NCBI RefSeq assembly: GCF_900142715.1 | Contig: NZ_FRBX01000007.1 | Span: forward strand, 62,001-126,000 | DNA length: 64,000 bases | Source of the DNA: Flavobacterium pectinovorum | Lineage (GTDB): Bacteria; Bacteroidota; Bacteroidia; Flavobacteriales; Flavobacteriaceae | Reading direction: 5' to 3' | Translations under genes and position numbers: made by a program | The notes under the pieces: model-generated | Told to the model about the DNA's origin: nothing | Databases searched by the model: none | Seen by the model: the letters and a program-made list of their open reading frames with translations, nothing else | Shown: positions 16,975-26,005 of the stretch, piece by piece | Position numbering within the stretch: position 1 is the first letter of the stretch | Layout of the letters: each line of letters starts with the position of its first letter

Positions 16975-17169
16975 GGTTCATTTTTTTTATGGATGCAGGA
17001 AGATATTCTTTGGGTCATAGATATTACTGATCGTAAAAGAAAAGTTATATAAAGAAATCTATTAAATTTATATATTAATATTAAGGACATTTTTACATTC
17101 AAAATATTAGCATTGATGACCCTTAAATTAGACTTTTCACAATAGTTAGAAAACTAAAATCATCAAAAC

Positions 17170-17784
17170 ATGAACTACTCACAATTAGCGTTTACGGATG
17201 CCATAAAAAAAATACAGGAAGAAGTTGGAAGCAGAAGTACTTATGACCGTATGGAAAAAATGTCGGTTGTTGATGGACTTACAGATAACGAAATTAATTT
17301 TATTGGTGATAGGGATAGTTTTTATATGGCTAGTTTTGGTGAAAATGAATATCCATACATCCAACACCGTGGCGGGCCGGCAGGATTTATTAAGGTGATA
17401 GATAATAAAACCATTGGCATTGTAGATTTTGTAGGAAACAGACAATATATTTCGACAGGTAATATTTCTAAAAATGAAAATGTAGCTTTAATACTGCTAT
17501 CATATCCACAAAGAGCAAGGCTAAAGATTTATGCACACGCAAAAATTGTTGATTTAAAAGAAAATGAAGAATTATATAATCTTTTGAAACCAGCAGATTA
17601 CAAATTTAAACCAGAAAGAATGATGATTTTTGAAATTCAGGCATACGACTGGAATTGTCCACAGCATATAACACCTCGTTATACAACAGAAGAGATAGAA
17701 GAAGCTTTACTGCCACAAAGAGAATACATTAAAAACCTAGAAAATAAGATAAAAGAACTCGAATCAAAATTGTCGAATAAATAA
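17170..17784 (+). CDS. Pyridoxamine 5'-phosphate oxidase-fold (FMN-binding split barrel) protein
   Basis: A 204-aa cytosolic protein of the PPOX/split-barrel superfamily. Core motifs: 'FIGDRDSFYMASFGENEYPYIQ', 'RGGPAGFIKVID' and 'VGNRQYISTGNI', matching the flavin-binding strands of general-stress-type PPOX proteins rather than PdxH. The segment 'WNCPQHITPRYT' near residue 157 is also typical of this subgroup. The last ~30 residues are a charged coiled coil ('NLENKIKELESKLSNK'). It may reduce or bind a flavin-linked substrate; the actual reaction is unknown. It stands alone between the LytTR gene and the aldehyde dehydrogenase. Confidence 0.85.
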   Translation: MNYSQLAFTDAIKKIQEEVGSRSTYDRMEKMSVVDGLTDNEINFIGDRDSFYMASFGENEYPYIQHRGGPAGFIKVIDNKTIGIVDFVGNRQYISTGNISKNENVALILLSYPQRARLKIYAHAKIVDLKENEELYNLLKPADYKFKPERMMIFEIQAYDWNCPQHITPRYTTEEIEEALLPQREYIKNLENKIKELESKLSNK

Positions 17785-17896
17785 AGTTACAATGCTTGTT
17801 TAATAATCCTGATCTTATGATTGTTAAAGAATTAAATATCTTAAATTAGTAGTACATTTTTATTGAAAAGCCTGATTACAAAATAATTTATTGAAT

Positions 17897-19531
17897 ATGG
17901 AAAATTTAAAAGTATCCCAGACTGCTATTGACAGTCTGTTTGTGGAGGAAAACTTAATTCCTCAGGAATATCAGATTTCTGAAATTCATCAGCGTGAATA
18001 TTTATTAGACGGGAAGTTAGTTCCCTGGAATGGTGAAGTTACCGAAGTTTTTTCACCGGTTTTTATTCCTGGTCCCGAAGGACTTAAGCGCAAGTTAGTA
18101 GGAACAATTCCGCATACTTCTGCCAAAGAAGCTTTAGTTTCTCTGGATGCAGCAGTTGCGGCTTATGATAACGGACAAGGTGTCTGGCCAACTATGAGTG
18201 TTGAAGACAGGATTAAATGTATGCAGAAATTTGTATACCTAATGATCCAACAACGGGAGTTGGTCATTAAATTATTGATGTGGGAAATCGGAAAAAGCCT
18301 TCCGGATTCAACAAAGGAATTTGACAGAACAGTAGAATACATAAATGCTACTATTGATGCACTAAAAGATCTGGACAGACAATCATCAAGATTTGAGGAA
18401 GCAGAAGGCGTTCTGGCTCAAATTCGTAGATCTTCATTGGGAGTTGTTCTAAGTATGGGACCATTTAATTATCCTCTTAATGAAATTTTCACCACTTTGA
18501 TTCCCGCTCTTATAATGGGAAATACTATTTTGTTTAAATTACCTAAACATGGAGTTTTAGCGCATTATCCTTTGCTTAATGCTTTTAAAGAAGCATTTCC
18601 TCCGGGAACTGTAAATACACTTTACGGCAGAGGAGCTGAAATCATTTCTCCGTTAATGGAAAGCGGCAAAGTAAATGTATTGGCTTTTATAGGCTCAAGT
18701 AATGTCGCAAATGGGTTAAAGAAATTACATCCAAAAGCAAACAGACTAAGATCTATTTTAAGTCTTGACGCCAAAAATGCAGCAATTGTAACCAAACACG
18801 CCGATATTGACGTGGCAGTAAGTGAATGCCTTTTAGGATCGTTATCATTTAACGGACAACGTTGTACGGCATTAAAACTAATTTTTGTACAAAAAGAAAT
18901 CGCAGATGAATTTGTTGAAAAATTAAGCGATGCAGTAGCAGCTCTTAAACCGGGACTTCCATGGGAAAAAGACGTTAAAATAACACCACTTCCTGAATTT
19001 GACAAACCGGCTTATCTTAAAACTTGTTTAGATGATGCTTTGGCAAATGGAGCAAAAATCATAAATGAGAATGGCGGTTATTCTAATCATTCATTAGTTT
19101 TTCCTGCTGTTGTATATCCTGTAAATGATAAAATGAAATTGTATCATGAAGAGCAATTTGGACCCATAATTCCGGTTGTGCCTTTTGATTCTATAGACGA
19201 ACCAATAGACTATCAGATTAATGCTTCGCATGGTATGCAGGTTAGTATTTTTAGCGAAGACCCAAAAGAAGTTTCAAGCCTTATTGATCCGTTTGTTAAT
19301 CTGGTAAGCCGCGTTAATATTAATTGTCTTTCACAGCGCGGACCGGATGTATTTCCTTTTACAGGAAGAAAAGACAGCGCAGAAGGAACTTTATCAATAT
19401 CTGATGCTTTACGATCTTTTTCAATACGTTCCCTTGTGGCGACTAAATCTACAGATGCAAATAAAAAATTATTTAATTCTATTATAAGAGATCATGATTC
19501 TAATTTTTTAAGTACAGATTATATATTTTAG
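17897..19531 (+). CDS. Aldehyde dehydrogenase, GapN-like (NADP-dependent glyceraldehyde-3-phosphate type)
   Basis: A 544-aa ALDH superfamily enzyme. I start at ATG 17897 rather than the TTG two codons upstream. It resembles non-phosphorylating glyceraldehyde-3-phosphate dehydrogenases: 'SMGPFNYPLNEIFTTLIPAL', 'KLPKHGVLAH' and the nucleophile C323 in 'SFNGQRCTALK'. The usual general-base motif ELGGK is replaced by 'SLDAK' (residues 289-293), putting Ser where Glu is expected; the enzyme may use another residue or be a distinct subgroup. If GapN-like, it makes NADPH while converting glyceraldehyde 3-phosphate to 3-phosphoglycerate. No operon partner; a strong terminator follows. Confidence 0.85.
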   Translation: MENLKVSQTAIDSLFVEENLIPQEYQISEIHQREYLLDGKLVPWNGEVTEVFSPVFIPGPEGLKRKLVGTIPHTSAKEALVSLDAAVAAYDNGQGVWPTMSVEDRIKCMQKFVYLMIQQRELVIKLLMWEIGKSLPDSTKEFDRTVEYINATIDALKDLDRQSSRFEEAEGVLAQIRRSSLGVVLSMGPFNYPLNEIFTTLIPALIMGNTILFKLPKHGVLAHYPLLNAFKEAFPPGTVNTLYGRGAEIISPLMESGKVNVLAFIGSSNVANGLKKLHPKANRLRSILSLDAKNAAIVTKHADIDVAVSECLLGSLSFNGQRCTALKLIFVQKEIADEFVEKLSDAVAALKPGLPWEKDVKITPLPEFDKPAYLKTCLDDALANGAKIINENGGYSNHSLVFPAVVYPVNDKMKLYHEEQFGPIIPVVPFDSIDEPIDYQINASHGMQVSIFSEDPKEVSSLIDPFVNLVSRVNINCLSQRGPDVFPFTGRKDSAEGTLSISDALRSFSIRSLVATKSTDANKKLFNSIIRDHDSNFLSTDYIF

Positions 19532-19561
19532 AATTTAAGGACAAACTACATTATCGGTTTA

Positions 19562-19599
19562 AATAACAAAGGCTGCAATTTATTGCAGCCTTTGTTATT
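19562..19599. terminator. Strong bidirectional terminator
   Basis: Perfect 17-base-pair stem (AATAACAAAGGCTGCAA and its complement) with loop TTTA, between the convergent aldehyde dehydrogenase and aconitase genes. Confidence 0.93.
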
Positions 19600-19636
19600 T
19601 AATTACTTATACTAATTTCAATTCGAAAATATAAAT

Positions 19637-22411
19637 TTATTCTGCTGTTTGAAGAAATTGTCTTAAAACATATTGTAATATTCCATCGTTTCTGTAATAT
19701 TCAATTTCAATTTTTGAATCCAGTCTGGCAATAACATTAAAATGGATCACTTCGCCATTTTCCTTCACAGCAGCTACTTGTAGCTCTTTTAGAGGTTTTA
19801 TATCCAGTGCGATTCCGGATATAGAGAAAATTTCAGTTCCGGTAAGTCCAAGACTTGAAGCATTTTCTCCATTTTTATATTGTAAAGGCAATACTCCCAT
19901 ACCTACCAAATTGCTTCGGTGAATGCGTTCGTAGCTTTCAGCAAGTACAGCTTTTACACCCAATAAAAAAGTTCCTTTTGCAGCCCAGTCTCTTGATGAT
20001 CCGCTGCCATATTCTTTTCCTGCAAGGATAATCAACGGAGTATTAGCGGCTTTATATTGTACTGAAGCATCATAAACACTCATTTCTTCACCTGTTGGAA
20101 GATATTTGGTATAACCGCCTTCTTTATCTGCCAAAGCATTTTTAATGCGGACATTGGCAAAGGTTCCTCTAACCATAACTTCATCATGACCACGACGGGA
20201 ACCGTATGAATTGAAATCGGCTTTTTCAACATTTCTGCCTAATAAATATTTGCCGGCTGCAGATTTCTCATTAAAAGAACCCGCAGGAGAAATGTGGTCT
20301 GTAGTAATACTGTCTCCAAGAACCAGTAAAGTACGGGCATTTTCAATATCTTGTAATTCTTTTGGGAATTCAGTAAGATTTTTAAAAAATGGAGCTTCCT
20401 TAATGTAAGTAGACTGATCATCCCAGGCATATATTTTTTGCTCCGGTATTTTTAATTTTTGCCATGTTTCGTTTCCGTCAAAAATAGTTTCATAACTTTT
20501 AGCAAATTGTTTAGGAGATAAAACATCGCTTAAAACCTGATTGATTTCATCATCTGTTGGCCAGATATCTTTTAGGTAAACAGGCAGCTGATTTGGATCA
20601 AAACTTACAGGTTCATTCATTAAGTCAATATCTACTTTACCGGCAAGTGCAAAAACGACCACAAGCATGGGCGACATTAAAAAATTCATTTTAATCTGAG
20701 GATGAATTCTCGCCTCAAAATTTCGGTTACCAGATAAAACAGATGCCAAAACAAGGTCATGATCTTCAATAGCTTTGGCAATATGAGCAGGCAAAGGACC
20801 GGAATTACCAATGCAGGAAGTACATCCGTAGCCCACAACGTGAAATTTTAAAGCTTCAAGATCTCCCAATAAATCTGCTTTGGCGAGATAGTCGGTTACT
20901 ACTTTTGAGCCCGGTGCAAGTGAAGTTTTTACCCACGGCTTTACACTAAGCCCTCTTTCTCTGGCTTTTTTGGCAACAAGTCCCGCACCAATCATTACAT
21001 AAGGATTGGAAGTGTTGGTACATGATGTAATAGCAGCAATAGCAACTGCGCCATCAGAGAGCATAAATTGTTCATTGCCTAAAGTTACGGCAACGCTTTT
21101 TATACCATCTTCTACTTTTTCTTCAATTTTTGCATTCTCGGAAATTACGGCATCTCCCTGTATTGGCTGCGAACCTCCTTCGCCCGACCAACGAACAACT
21201 TGTTTTTGGGGAAGACTTTTTCTTCCAAAGCTTTTGTCGAGCATATCTACAAGAGAAGGCTGTAAATTCTTAAGCAAAATTTTATCCTGAGGTCTTTTTG
21301 GTCCCGCAATAGTGGGTTCTATAGTAGATAAATCAAGTTCAAGAATGTCAGTGTAGGTTATAGATTCATCGCCTGTTCTCCACAATAAATTAGCTTTACA
21401 ATATTCTTCGACCAAATCAATCTGATCTTCAGAACGGTTGCTTAGGCGCATATATTCCAATGTTTTTTCATCAATAGGAAAGTAGGTAACAGTACAGCCA
21501 AATTCAGGAGACATATTACCAATAGTAGCACGATCAGGAACACTTAAACTGTCAAGTCCGGGACCAAATACTTCTACAAATTTACCGACAACACCATATT
21601 TTCGAAGTAGCTCTGCAATAGTAAGTACCATATCTGTGGCTGTTGAACCAAGCGGAATTTTCCCCGTAAGCTTAAGTCCGATAACCTCCGGCATAATAAA
21701 ATAAATAGGCTGTCCTAAAATAGCTGCCTCGGCTTCGATACCTCCAACGCCCCAGGCGATTACACCTATTCCGTTTACCATTGGCGTATGACTGTCGGTT
21801 CCAACCAATGTATCCGGAAAAATTTCTCCGTTTCTTTCAATCACACCCTTAGATAAATACTCTAAATTAACCTGATGGCAAATTCCCATGCCAGGAGGAA
21901 CAACACTAAAATTACTAAAGGACTGCTGGGCCCATTTTAAGAATTCATAACGTTCAGAATTACGCTTGTATTCTTCTTCCATATTACTTAAATAGGAATA
22001 TTCCGTTCCAAAATAATCAACCTGTACAGAATGATCGATAACCAGGTCTACAGGAATCAATGGATTTATCATATCGGGATTTTTCCCTCTGCGCTGTGCT
22101 TCAGCCCTTAGAGAGGCAATATCTACAACAGCCGGAACTCCCGTAAAATCCTGCATAAGTACACGCGCAGGTTTAAAGGGAATATCTTTATCAGAAGCTT
22201 CTGGTTTCCAGTTCAGCAGGGTTTCGATGTTTTCTTTTGTGATGGCAAAATCATCATAATTTCGTAGTACATTTTCTAAAAGAATCCGAATAGAAAATGG
22301 CATTTTTTTAATATTAAATCCCTGATTTTCCATTTCGGCAAGACTGTAATAAGAAAAAGTCTTGTTTTTAGAAGTTAACAGCCTTTTAATTTGATAAATG
22401 TCGTTTTGCAT
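19637..22411 (-). CDS. acnA: Aconitate hydratase (AcnA type)
   Basis: A 924-aa [4Fe-4S] aconitase that interconverts citrate and isocitrate in the TCA cycle, cytosolic. The cluster cysteines are C464 ('TSCTNTSNP') and C530/C533 ('GYGCTSCIGNSG'). N-terminal domains carry 'LMQDFTGVPAVVD' and 'VGTDSHTPMVNGIGV'; the swivel domain has 'GDSITTDHISPAG', 'SYGSRRGHDEV' and 'EYGSGSSRDWAAKG'. Length and motifs match the AcnA/IRP branch rather than AcnB. The gene is single, with the shared terminator at 19562-19599 just downstream. Confidence 0.97.
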   Translation of the reverse strand: MQNDIYQIKRLLTSKNKTFSYYSLAEMENQGFNIKKMPFSIRILLENVLRNYDDFAITKENIETLLNWKPEASDKDIPFKPARVLMQDFTGVPAVVDIASLRAEAQRRGKNPDMINPLIPVDLVIDHSVQVDYFGTEYSYLSNMEEEYKRNSERYEFLKWAQQSFSNFSVVPPGMGICHQVNLEYLSKGVIERNGEIFPDTLVGTDSHTPMVNGIGVIAWGVGGIEAEAAILGQPIYFIMPEVIGLKLTGKIPLGSTATDMVLTIAELLRKYGVVGKFVEVFGPGLDSLSVPDRATIGNMSPEFGCTVTYFPIDEKTLEYMRLSNRSEDQIDLVEEYCKANLLWRTGDESITYTDILELDLSTIEPTIAGPKRPQDKILLKNLQPSLVDMLDKSFGRKSLPQKQVVRWSGEGGSQPIQGDAVISENAKIEEKVEDGIKSVAVTLGNEQFMLSDGAVAIAAITSCTNTSNPYVMIGAGLVAKKARERGLSVKPWVKTSLAPGSKVVTDYLAKADLLGDLEALKFHVVGYGCTSCIGNSGPLPAHIAKAIEDHDLVLASVLSGNRNFEARIHPQIKMNFLMSPMLVVVFALAGKVDIDLMNEPVSFDPNQLPVYLKDIWPTDDEINQVLSDVLSPKQFAKSYETIFDGNETWQKLKIPEQKIYAWDDQSTYIKEAPFFKNLTEFPKELQDIENARTLLVLGDSITTDHISPAGSFNEKSAAGKYLLGRNVEKADFNSYGSRRGHDEVMVRGTFANVRIKNALADKEGGYTKYLPTGEEMSVYDASVQYKAANTPLIILAGKEYGSGSSRDWAAKGTFLLGVKAVLAESYERIHRSNLVGMGVLPLQYKNGENASSLGLTGTEIFSISGIALDIKPLKELQVAAVKENGEVIHFNVIARLDSKIEIEYYRNDGILQYVLRQFLQTAE

Positions 22412-22920
22412 AATTAACAGTATTTAATTTAAAATGGTGTGATACAATTGAACGTGTAGATATACAGCTATTGATCAATTACTTTTTTGGTTCATAAACT
22501 TAAGTTTTATTGCCAAAAAGTCTGCCGTATTTTTAAAGTATTGATTTTTAGTACTTTTATGTGAAGTTAGTTAAATATGTTTATGATATATCGTTATTTG
22601 ATAGTGTTTTTTCGATAATTATGAAAAAAAGTTTATTTCTCAAGATGTAAATTCTCTTATAACATACTTATAGATTACAAATCAATGTAACATCATGTCT
22701 TTACCTTATTTAATGAATTTAAAAGATAGAAATATATTTTGCATTTTGTAGAGCAGGACTCCATAGGCGCTCATTAATACTAAATTGCTAGTTTTTGAAA
22801 ATTTTGTGCAGGATTGTAAGTAATCACTATATCTTGATTAATGTTTTAAGGAACCAAGAAGTTTCTTCAGAATAAAACTAAAATTAGTTTATTTTTGCAC
22901 TTATAAACAAATTGACATTC
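22412..22920. other. Divergent intergenic region, 509 bp, with a -7 box
   Basis: Spacer between acnA (minus) and the Cys-motif protein (plus). TATTTTTG at 22890-22897 is an exact -7 element for the plus-strand gene, placing its transcription start near 22904 and leaving a very short leader. I find no convincing promoter for acnA, no small ORF and no hairpin. Confidence 0.6.
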
Positions 22921-23298
22921 TTGAAAAAGTATATTATCATATTACTTTGTGGACTTCTTTTTCTGCCATCCTTTGGTAGTATGTTTGTTTATGCTTCATT
23001 TAAATTAAATCAGCAGGAAATTGCCAAAACAATCTGTGTCCAACGTAAACAGATTTTTAACTCCTGTAACGGGCGATGCGAACTGCAGAAAAGCTTAAAG
23101 AAATATTCTGATAACGAAAAACAAATGCAGGACAGCCTGAAAGAAAAAGCAGAGCTTATTTATATCTGCATTTCGTCTGACGTAAACTTTACTGTAATCC
23201 CTTTATTAGAATTACAACAAAAGGCTTTTGCTTTTCTAAATAGCAAACCTAATGGAGTTTCCTCGCTTACTTTTCGACCACCCGTCGCTATTTCATAA
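22921..23298 (+). CDS. Small membrane-anchored protein with C-x9-CNGRC motif
   Basis: A 125-aa protein of a family I cannot name. No ATG is available; TTG at 22921 gives 'LKKYIIILLCG', a normal signal/anchor start, and leaves 17 bases after the predicted transcription start; TTG at 22912 is the alternative (128 aa). After the hydrophobic segment come 'FKLNQQEIAKTICVQR' and cysteines C39, C49 and C53 in a C-x9-C-N-G-R-C pattern, then a charged helix and a C-terminal 'FRPPV'. The paralogue at 24230 has the same spacing. Both flank the Sco gene, so a role in periplasmic copper or thiol handling is inferred. Confidence 0.75.
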   Translation: MKKYIIILLCGLLFLPSFGSMFVYASFKLNQQEIAKTICVQRKQIFNSCNGRCELQKSLKKYSDNEKQMQDSLKEKAELIYICISSDVNFTVIPLLELQQKAFAFLNSKPNGVSSLTFRPPVAIS

Positions 23299-23609
23299 TC
23301 TAAACTTTTTCCCATTTCATTGAGATAATTTGTCATGTGCTTTTGTATATGATAGTTGTATTGTTGTTAGTAACTAAATTAATTTTTCCGTGTTCATTTT
23401 TATTGTGAATACAGAAAGATGGAAATGGTTTTGGTGAATTCACATTCTGTAACAGATTCTTAATCAATTATAATAATATCTTAGGAGTCTTGTTCGGTAT
23501 TGTGATTGCCGACAAAACTTTACAGATAAAATCTCTTGAAATAATTAATATAAAAAATCTACAGTCGTTTAAAATGAGCGACTGTATCAATACCCAAAAA
23601 ATAGAAAAT
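23299..23609. other. Intergenic region, 311 bp
   Basis: AT-rich spacer between the first Cys-motif gene and Sco. The Sco frame is open back to 23490 (TTG), but the residues before the ATG at 23610 look noncoding. No terminator or exact promoter box is seen. Confidence 0.45.
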
Positions 23610-24224
23610 ATGAAAAAAATAGTTTTGATTCTGCTACATTCTCTACTCATAATATCATGTGAGAAAGCACAGGAAAAACTTCCCATTTTAGGAAATCCGA
23701 TTGTTAAAGGAAATCAAACCGAATATCCTCGTATCAAAGATTTTTCTTTTACGAATCAGGACAGCCTTCAGATCAACAACAGTAAGTTTGACGGCAAAAT
23801 CTATATAGCGGATTTTATTTTTCTTTCGTGCCCTACGATCTGTCCAAAAATGAATACACAGCTCAAAAAAGTATATGATGTTTACAAAACAAATGATGAG
23901 GTGTTGTTTCTTTCTCACACCATAGATCCGGATCATGATACTATACTTCGCCTAAAGTCTTATACCGTAGATCAAGGCATAAAAAAGAATTGGCATTTTG
24001 TTACGGGAAACAAAGACAGCATCTATAAAATTGCAACCGAAAGTTATTTTGCAACGGCATATCCGGATAAAAATGAGCCGGGAGGTTTTGTGCACAGCGG
24101 CGGATTCCTGCTTATTGACAAAAACAGGCATGTTCGCGGAGTTTATGACGGTACAAATCCAAAAGAAACCGAAAGGCTGATTGCTGATGTGAAAAATCTT
24201 TTAGAAGAAGAACCCAACCAATAA
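23610..24224 (+). CDS. SCO1/SenC family copper-binding lipoprotein
   Basis: A 204-aa thioredoxin-fold protein of the Sco family, which delivers copper to, or reduces, the CuA site of cytochrome oxidases. I start at ATG 23610 because it gives a lipoprotein signal with lipobox 'LIISC' (C17); the open frame to 23490 adds an implausible N-terminus. The copper ligands are C74 and C78 in 'SCPTICPKM' and H162 in 'GFVHSGGF'; 'DPDHDT' is also conserved. The protein sits on the periplasmic face. The next gene, a small Cys-motif protein, starts 5 bp after the stop. Confidence 0.93.
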   Translation: MKKIVLILLHSLLIISCEKAQEKLPILGNPIVKGNQTEYPRIKDFSFTNQDSLQINNSKFDGKIYIADFIFLSCPTICPKMNTQLKKVYDVYKTNDEVLFLSHTIDPDHDTILRLKSYTVDQGIKKNWHFVTGNKDSIYKIATESYFATAYPDKNEPGGFVHSGGFLLIDKNRHVRGVYDGTNPKETERLIADVKNLLEEEPNQ

Positions 24225-24229
24225 TAGTC

Positions 24230-24604
24230 ATGATAAAAAAAGGTATCACTTTATTTATTCTTATGCTGTTTGTATTTCAAAATGCAGGCAGTATCTGGAT
24301 TATTGGTGATTTTTACCTCAATCAGGATTATATTTCCAAAAATGTCTGTATCAATAGGTTTGATACAATTCCAATCTGTAACGGAAAATGTTATCTCGAA
24401 AATAAATTAAAAGCAAATGATAAGGAGGAACAGAAATTTCCAACGGTAACATATAAGGAAGTGCAGCTTTTTTTAGAGGCTCCGGCAGATTTTTCATTCA
24501 CGGCGATATATTTTTCATTCGAAAAAAAATATCCTGTAATGCAGACAGACAGGCAGAAGTCTAATTTTATTTTTTCGATTTACCATCCTCCCAGATGTGG
24601 TTAA
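24230..24604 (+). CDS. Small membrane-anchored protein with C-x9-CNGKC motif (paralogue of 22921-23298)
   Basis: A 124-aa protein with an N-terminal hydrophobic anchor (residues ~5-25), then 'FYLNQDYISKNVCINR' and cysteines C40, C50 and C54 in the same C-x9-C-N-G-x-C spacing as the protein at 22921. Both also share a Lys/Glu-rich stretch after the motif and a C-terminal [HR]-P-P ('IYHPPRCG' here). It is 5 bp after Sco and so almost certainly cotranscribed. The three cysteines could bind copper or form a disulfide. No named family is recognised. Confidence 0.8.
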   Translation: MIKKGITLFILMLFVFQNAGSIWIIGDFYLNQDYISKNVCINRFDTIPICNGKCYLENKLKANDKEEQKFPTVTYKEVQLFLEAPADFSFTAIYFSFEKKYPVMQTDRQKSNFIFSIYHPPRCG

Positions 24605-24640
24605 TACTGTCGTTTTAGTATTAATCATAAAATCAAAAAA

Positions 24641-25507
24641 ATGCAACTATCAGAAATACCAGTCTGCGGTCTGGACTTATTTACAAATAATGAGAGTCAT
24701 TTCTGGATGGATAATCTGATGAACCTGCTGCAACGATTTCCGGTATTAGAATATCCTCATCGGCAGGATTTCTTTATGCTTATCTTTATTGATGATGCAG
24801 AGGGAGAAATTAGTATTGATAATCAGAAAATACGTTTGGATAATGCCAAGGTCGTTGCTATTAAACCACGCTGTATAAGTAGTATAGACATGAACAGGAA
24901 AGCAAAAGGAAAAATAATCTGTTTTACGGAAGAATTTTTTTCACTGCGTTACAACAATAATATTTTAGACCAATTTTCGTTTCTTCACGATACTTCCAAA
25001 TTATTTGTAAGACTTAGTGATGAGGAAAAAGATAAGTGGATGTACCTGCTTGAAATATTTTTTAAGGAATTCAGTCTCCACAGAAGAGAATCTGTAAAAG
25101 TCCTTCGGTCGTATCTCAATATTTTGCTCTTCGATTTAGAGCGGCTTTATCATCCTTTTGGATTTGTTGTAAATACATCTCCAAAACAGCAGAAAATAAA
25201 AGAATTTGAAAAATTGATAGACAAAGATTTTAAATTGAAAAAAATGCCCGCTGCCTATGCAGACCTGCTCAACGTAACGCCCAATTATCTCAACAAGATC
25301 TGTAAGGAGGTTACAAATAATACCGCAGGCGACCTGATACGAAAACGTATTATTATAGAAGCACAGCGGCTTATTCATTTTACGAATTATTCTATAAATG
25401 AAATTGCAGATCAGCTGGGTTTTGAAAACGCGTCCTACTTTGTTACTTTTTTTAAAAGACAAACGAGCAAAACACCAGAGCAGTTCCGCAGATTATCAAA
25501 CCAGTAA
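24641..25507 (+). CDS. AraC family transcriptional regulator
   Basis: A 288-aa regulator with an N-terminal cupin-like sensing domain (about 1-175; 'FFMLIFIDDAEGEI', 'AIKPRC') and a C-terminal AraC DNA-binding domain (about 190-285: 'YADLLNVTPNYLNKICKE', 'INEIADQLGFENASYFVTFFKRQ', 'TPEQFRR'). It begins 36 bp after the second Cys-motif gene, so it may be cotranscribed and control the Sco block or the YHS lipoprotein downstream. The ligand is unknown. Confidence 0.92.
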   Translation: MQLSEIPVCGLDLFTNNESHFWMDNLMNLLQRFPVLEYPHRQDFFMLIFIDDAEGEISIDNQKIRLDNAKVVAIKPRCISSIDMNRKAKGKIICFTEEFFSLRYNNNILDQFSFLHDTSKLFVRLSDEEKDKWMYLLEIFFKEFSLHRRESVKVLRSYLNILLFDLERLYHPFGFVVNTSPKQQKIKEFEKLIDKDFKLKKMPAAYADLLNVTPNYLNKICKEVTNNTAGDLIRKRIIIEAQRLIHFTNYSINEIADQLGFENASYFVTFFKRQTSKTPEQFRRLSNQ

Positions 25508-25622
25508 AAAACATCAAATTAAGCATGCAGATTACCTAATTGCAATTTGAAATTTAATAAACAGGAATGGGTTTAGTAATCCTCATTCCACAGTAAAAAA
25601 AAATAATCTAAACTTAAATACA

Positions 25623-25931
25623 ATGAAAAAATTTCTTTTAATTGCCTTAATTGTCACTATTATAAGTTGTAACAAAAAAGAAGAAAAAAAACATCCTCAC
25701 GATCACCCGCATGCTATGGAGTCAGAGGAGTTTTATAAAGATCCTAAAAATCCGCTCAATAAATTGACTTATGCCAGCAAAATAGATTTTAGCTGTAAGA
25801 TGGATATAAGCAAATACGGTGTTAGCGATACCGTTACCTACAAAGGAAAATTATACGGTTTTTGTTCATCAGTCTGCAAAGAAGATTTTATGAGAAAACC
25901 AGATGAATACCTTTCTAAGAATCAGAAGTAA
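25623..25931 (+). CDS. YHS-domain lipoprotein with His-rich segment
   Basis: A 102-aa lipoprotein: lipobox 'TIISC' (C16), then a metal-binding-looking 'HPHDHPH' (residues 24-30), then a YHS/TRASH-like domain with C58 ('DFSCKMDIS') and C81/C85 ('YGFCSSVCKEDF') and 'KPDEYL'. YHS domains bind copper or related metals. Its place two genes after Sco suggests periplasmic metal storage or delivery, which is an inference. A strong terminator follows. Confidence 0.88.
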   Translation: MKKFLLIALIVTIISCNKKEEKKHPHDHPHAMESEEFYKDPKNPLNKLTYASKIDFSCKMDISKYGVSDTVTYKGKLYGFCSSVCKEDFMRKPDEYLSKNQK

Positions 25932-25950
25932 TTCTAAAGACAAACAAAAT

Positions 25951-25986
25951 AAAAAAGCTGAAAAGTAACACTTTTCAGCTTTTTTT
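25951..25986. terminator. Bidirectional terminator
   Basis: Perfect 15-bp stem AAAAAAGCTGAAAAG / CTTTTCAGCTTTTTT with loop TAACA, between the convergent YHS lipoprotein and DUF2490 genes. Confidence 0.92.
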
Positions 25987-26005
25987 ATGTAATTCTAAAT
26001 GCGTT

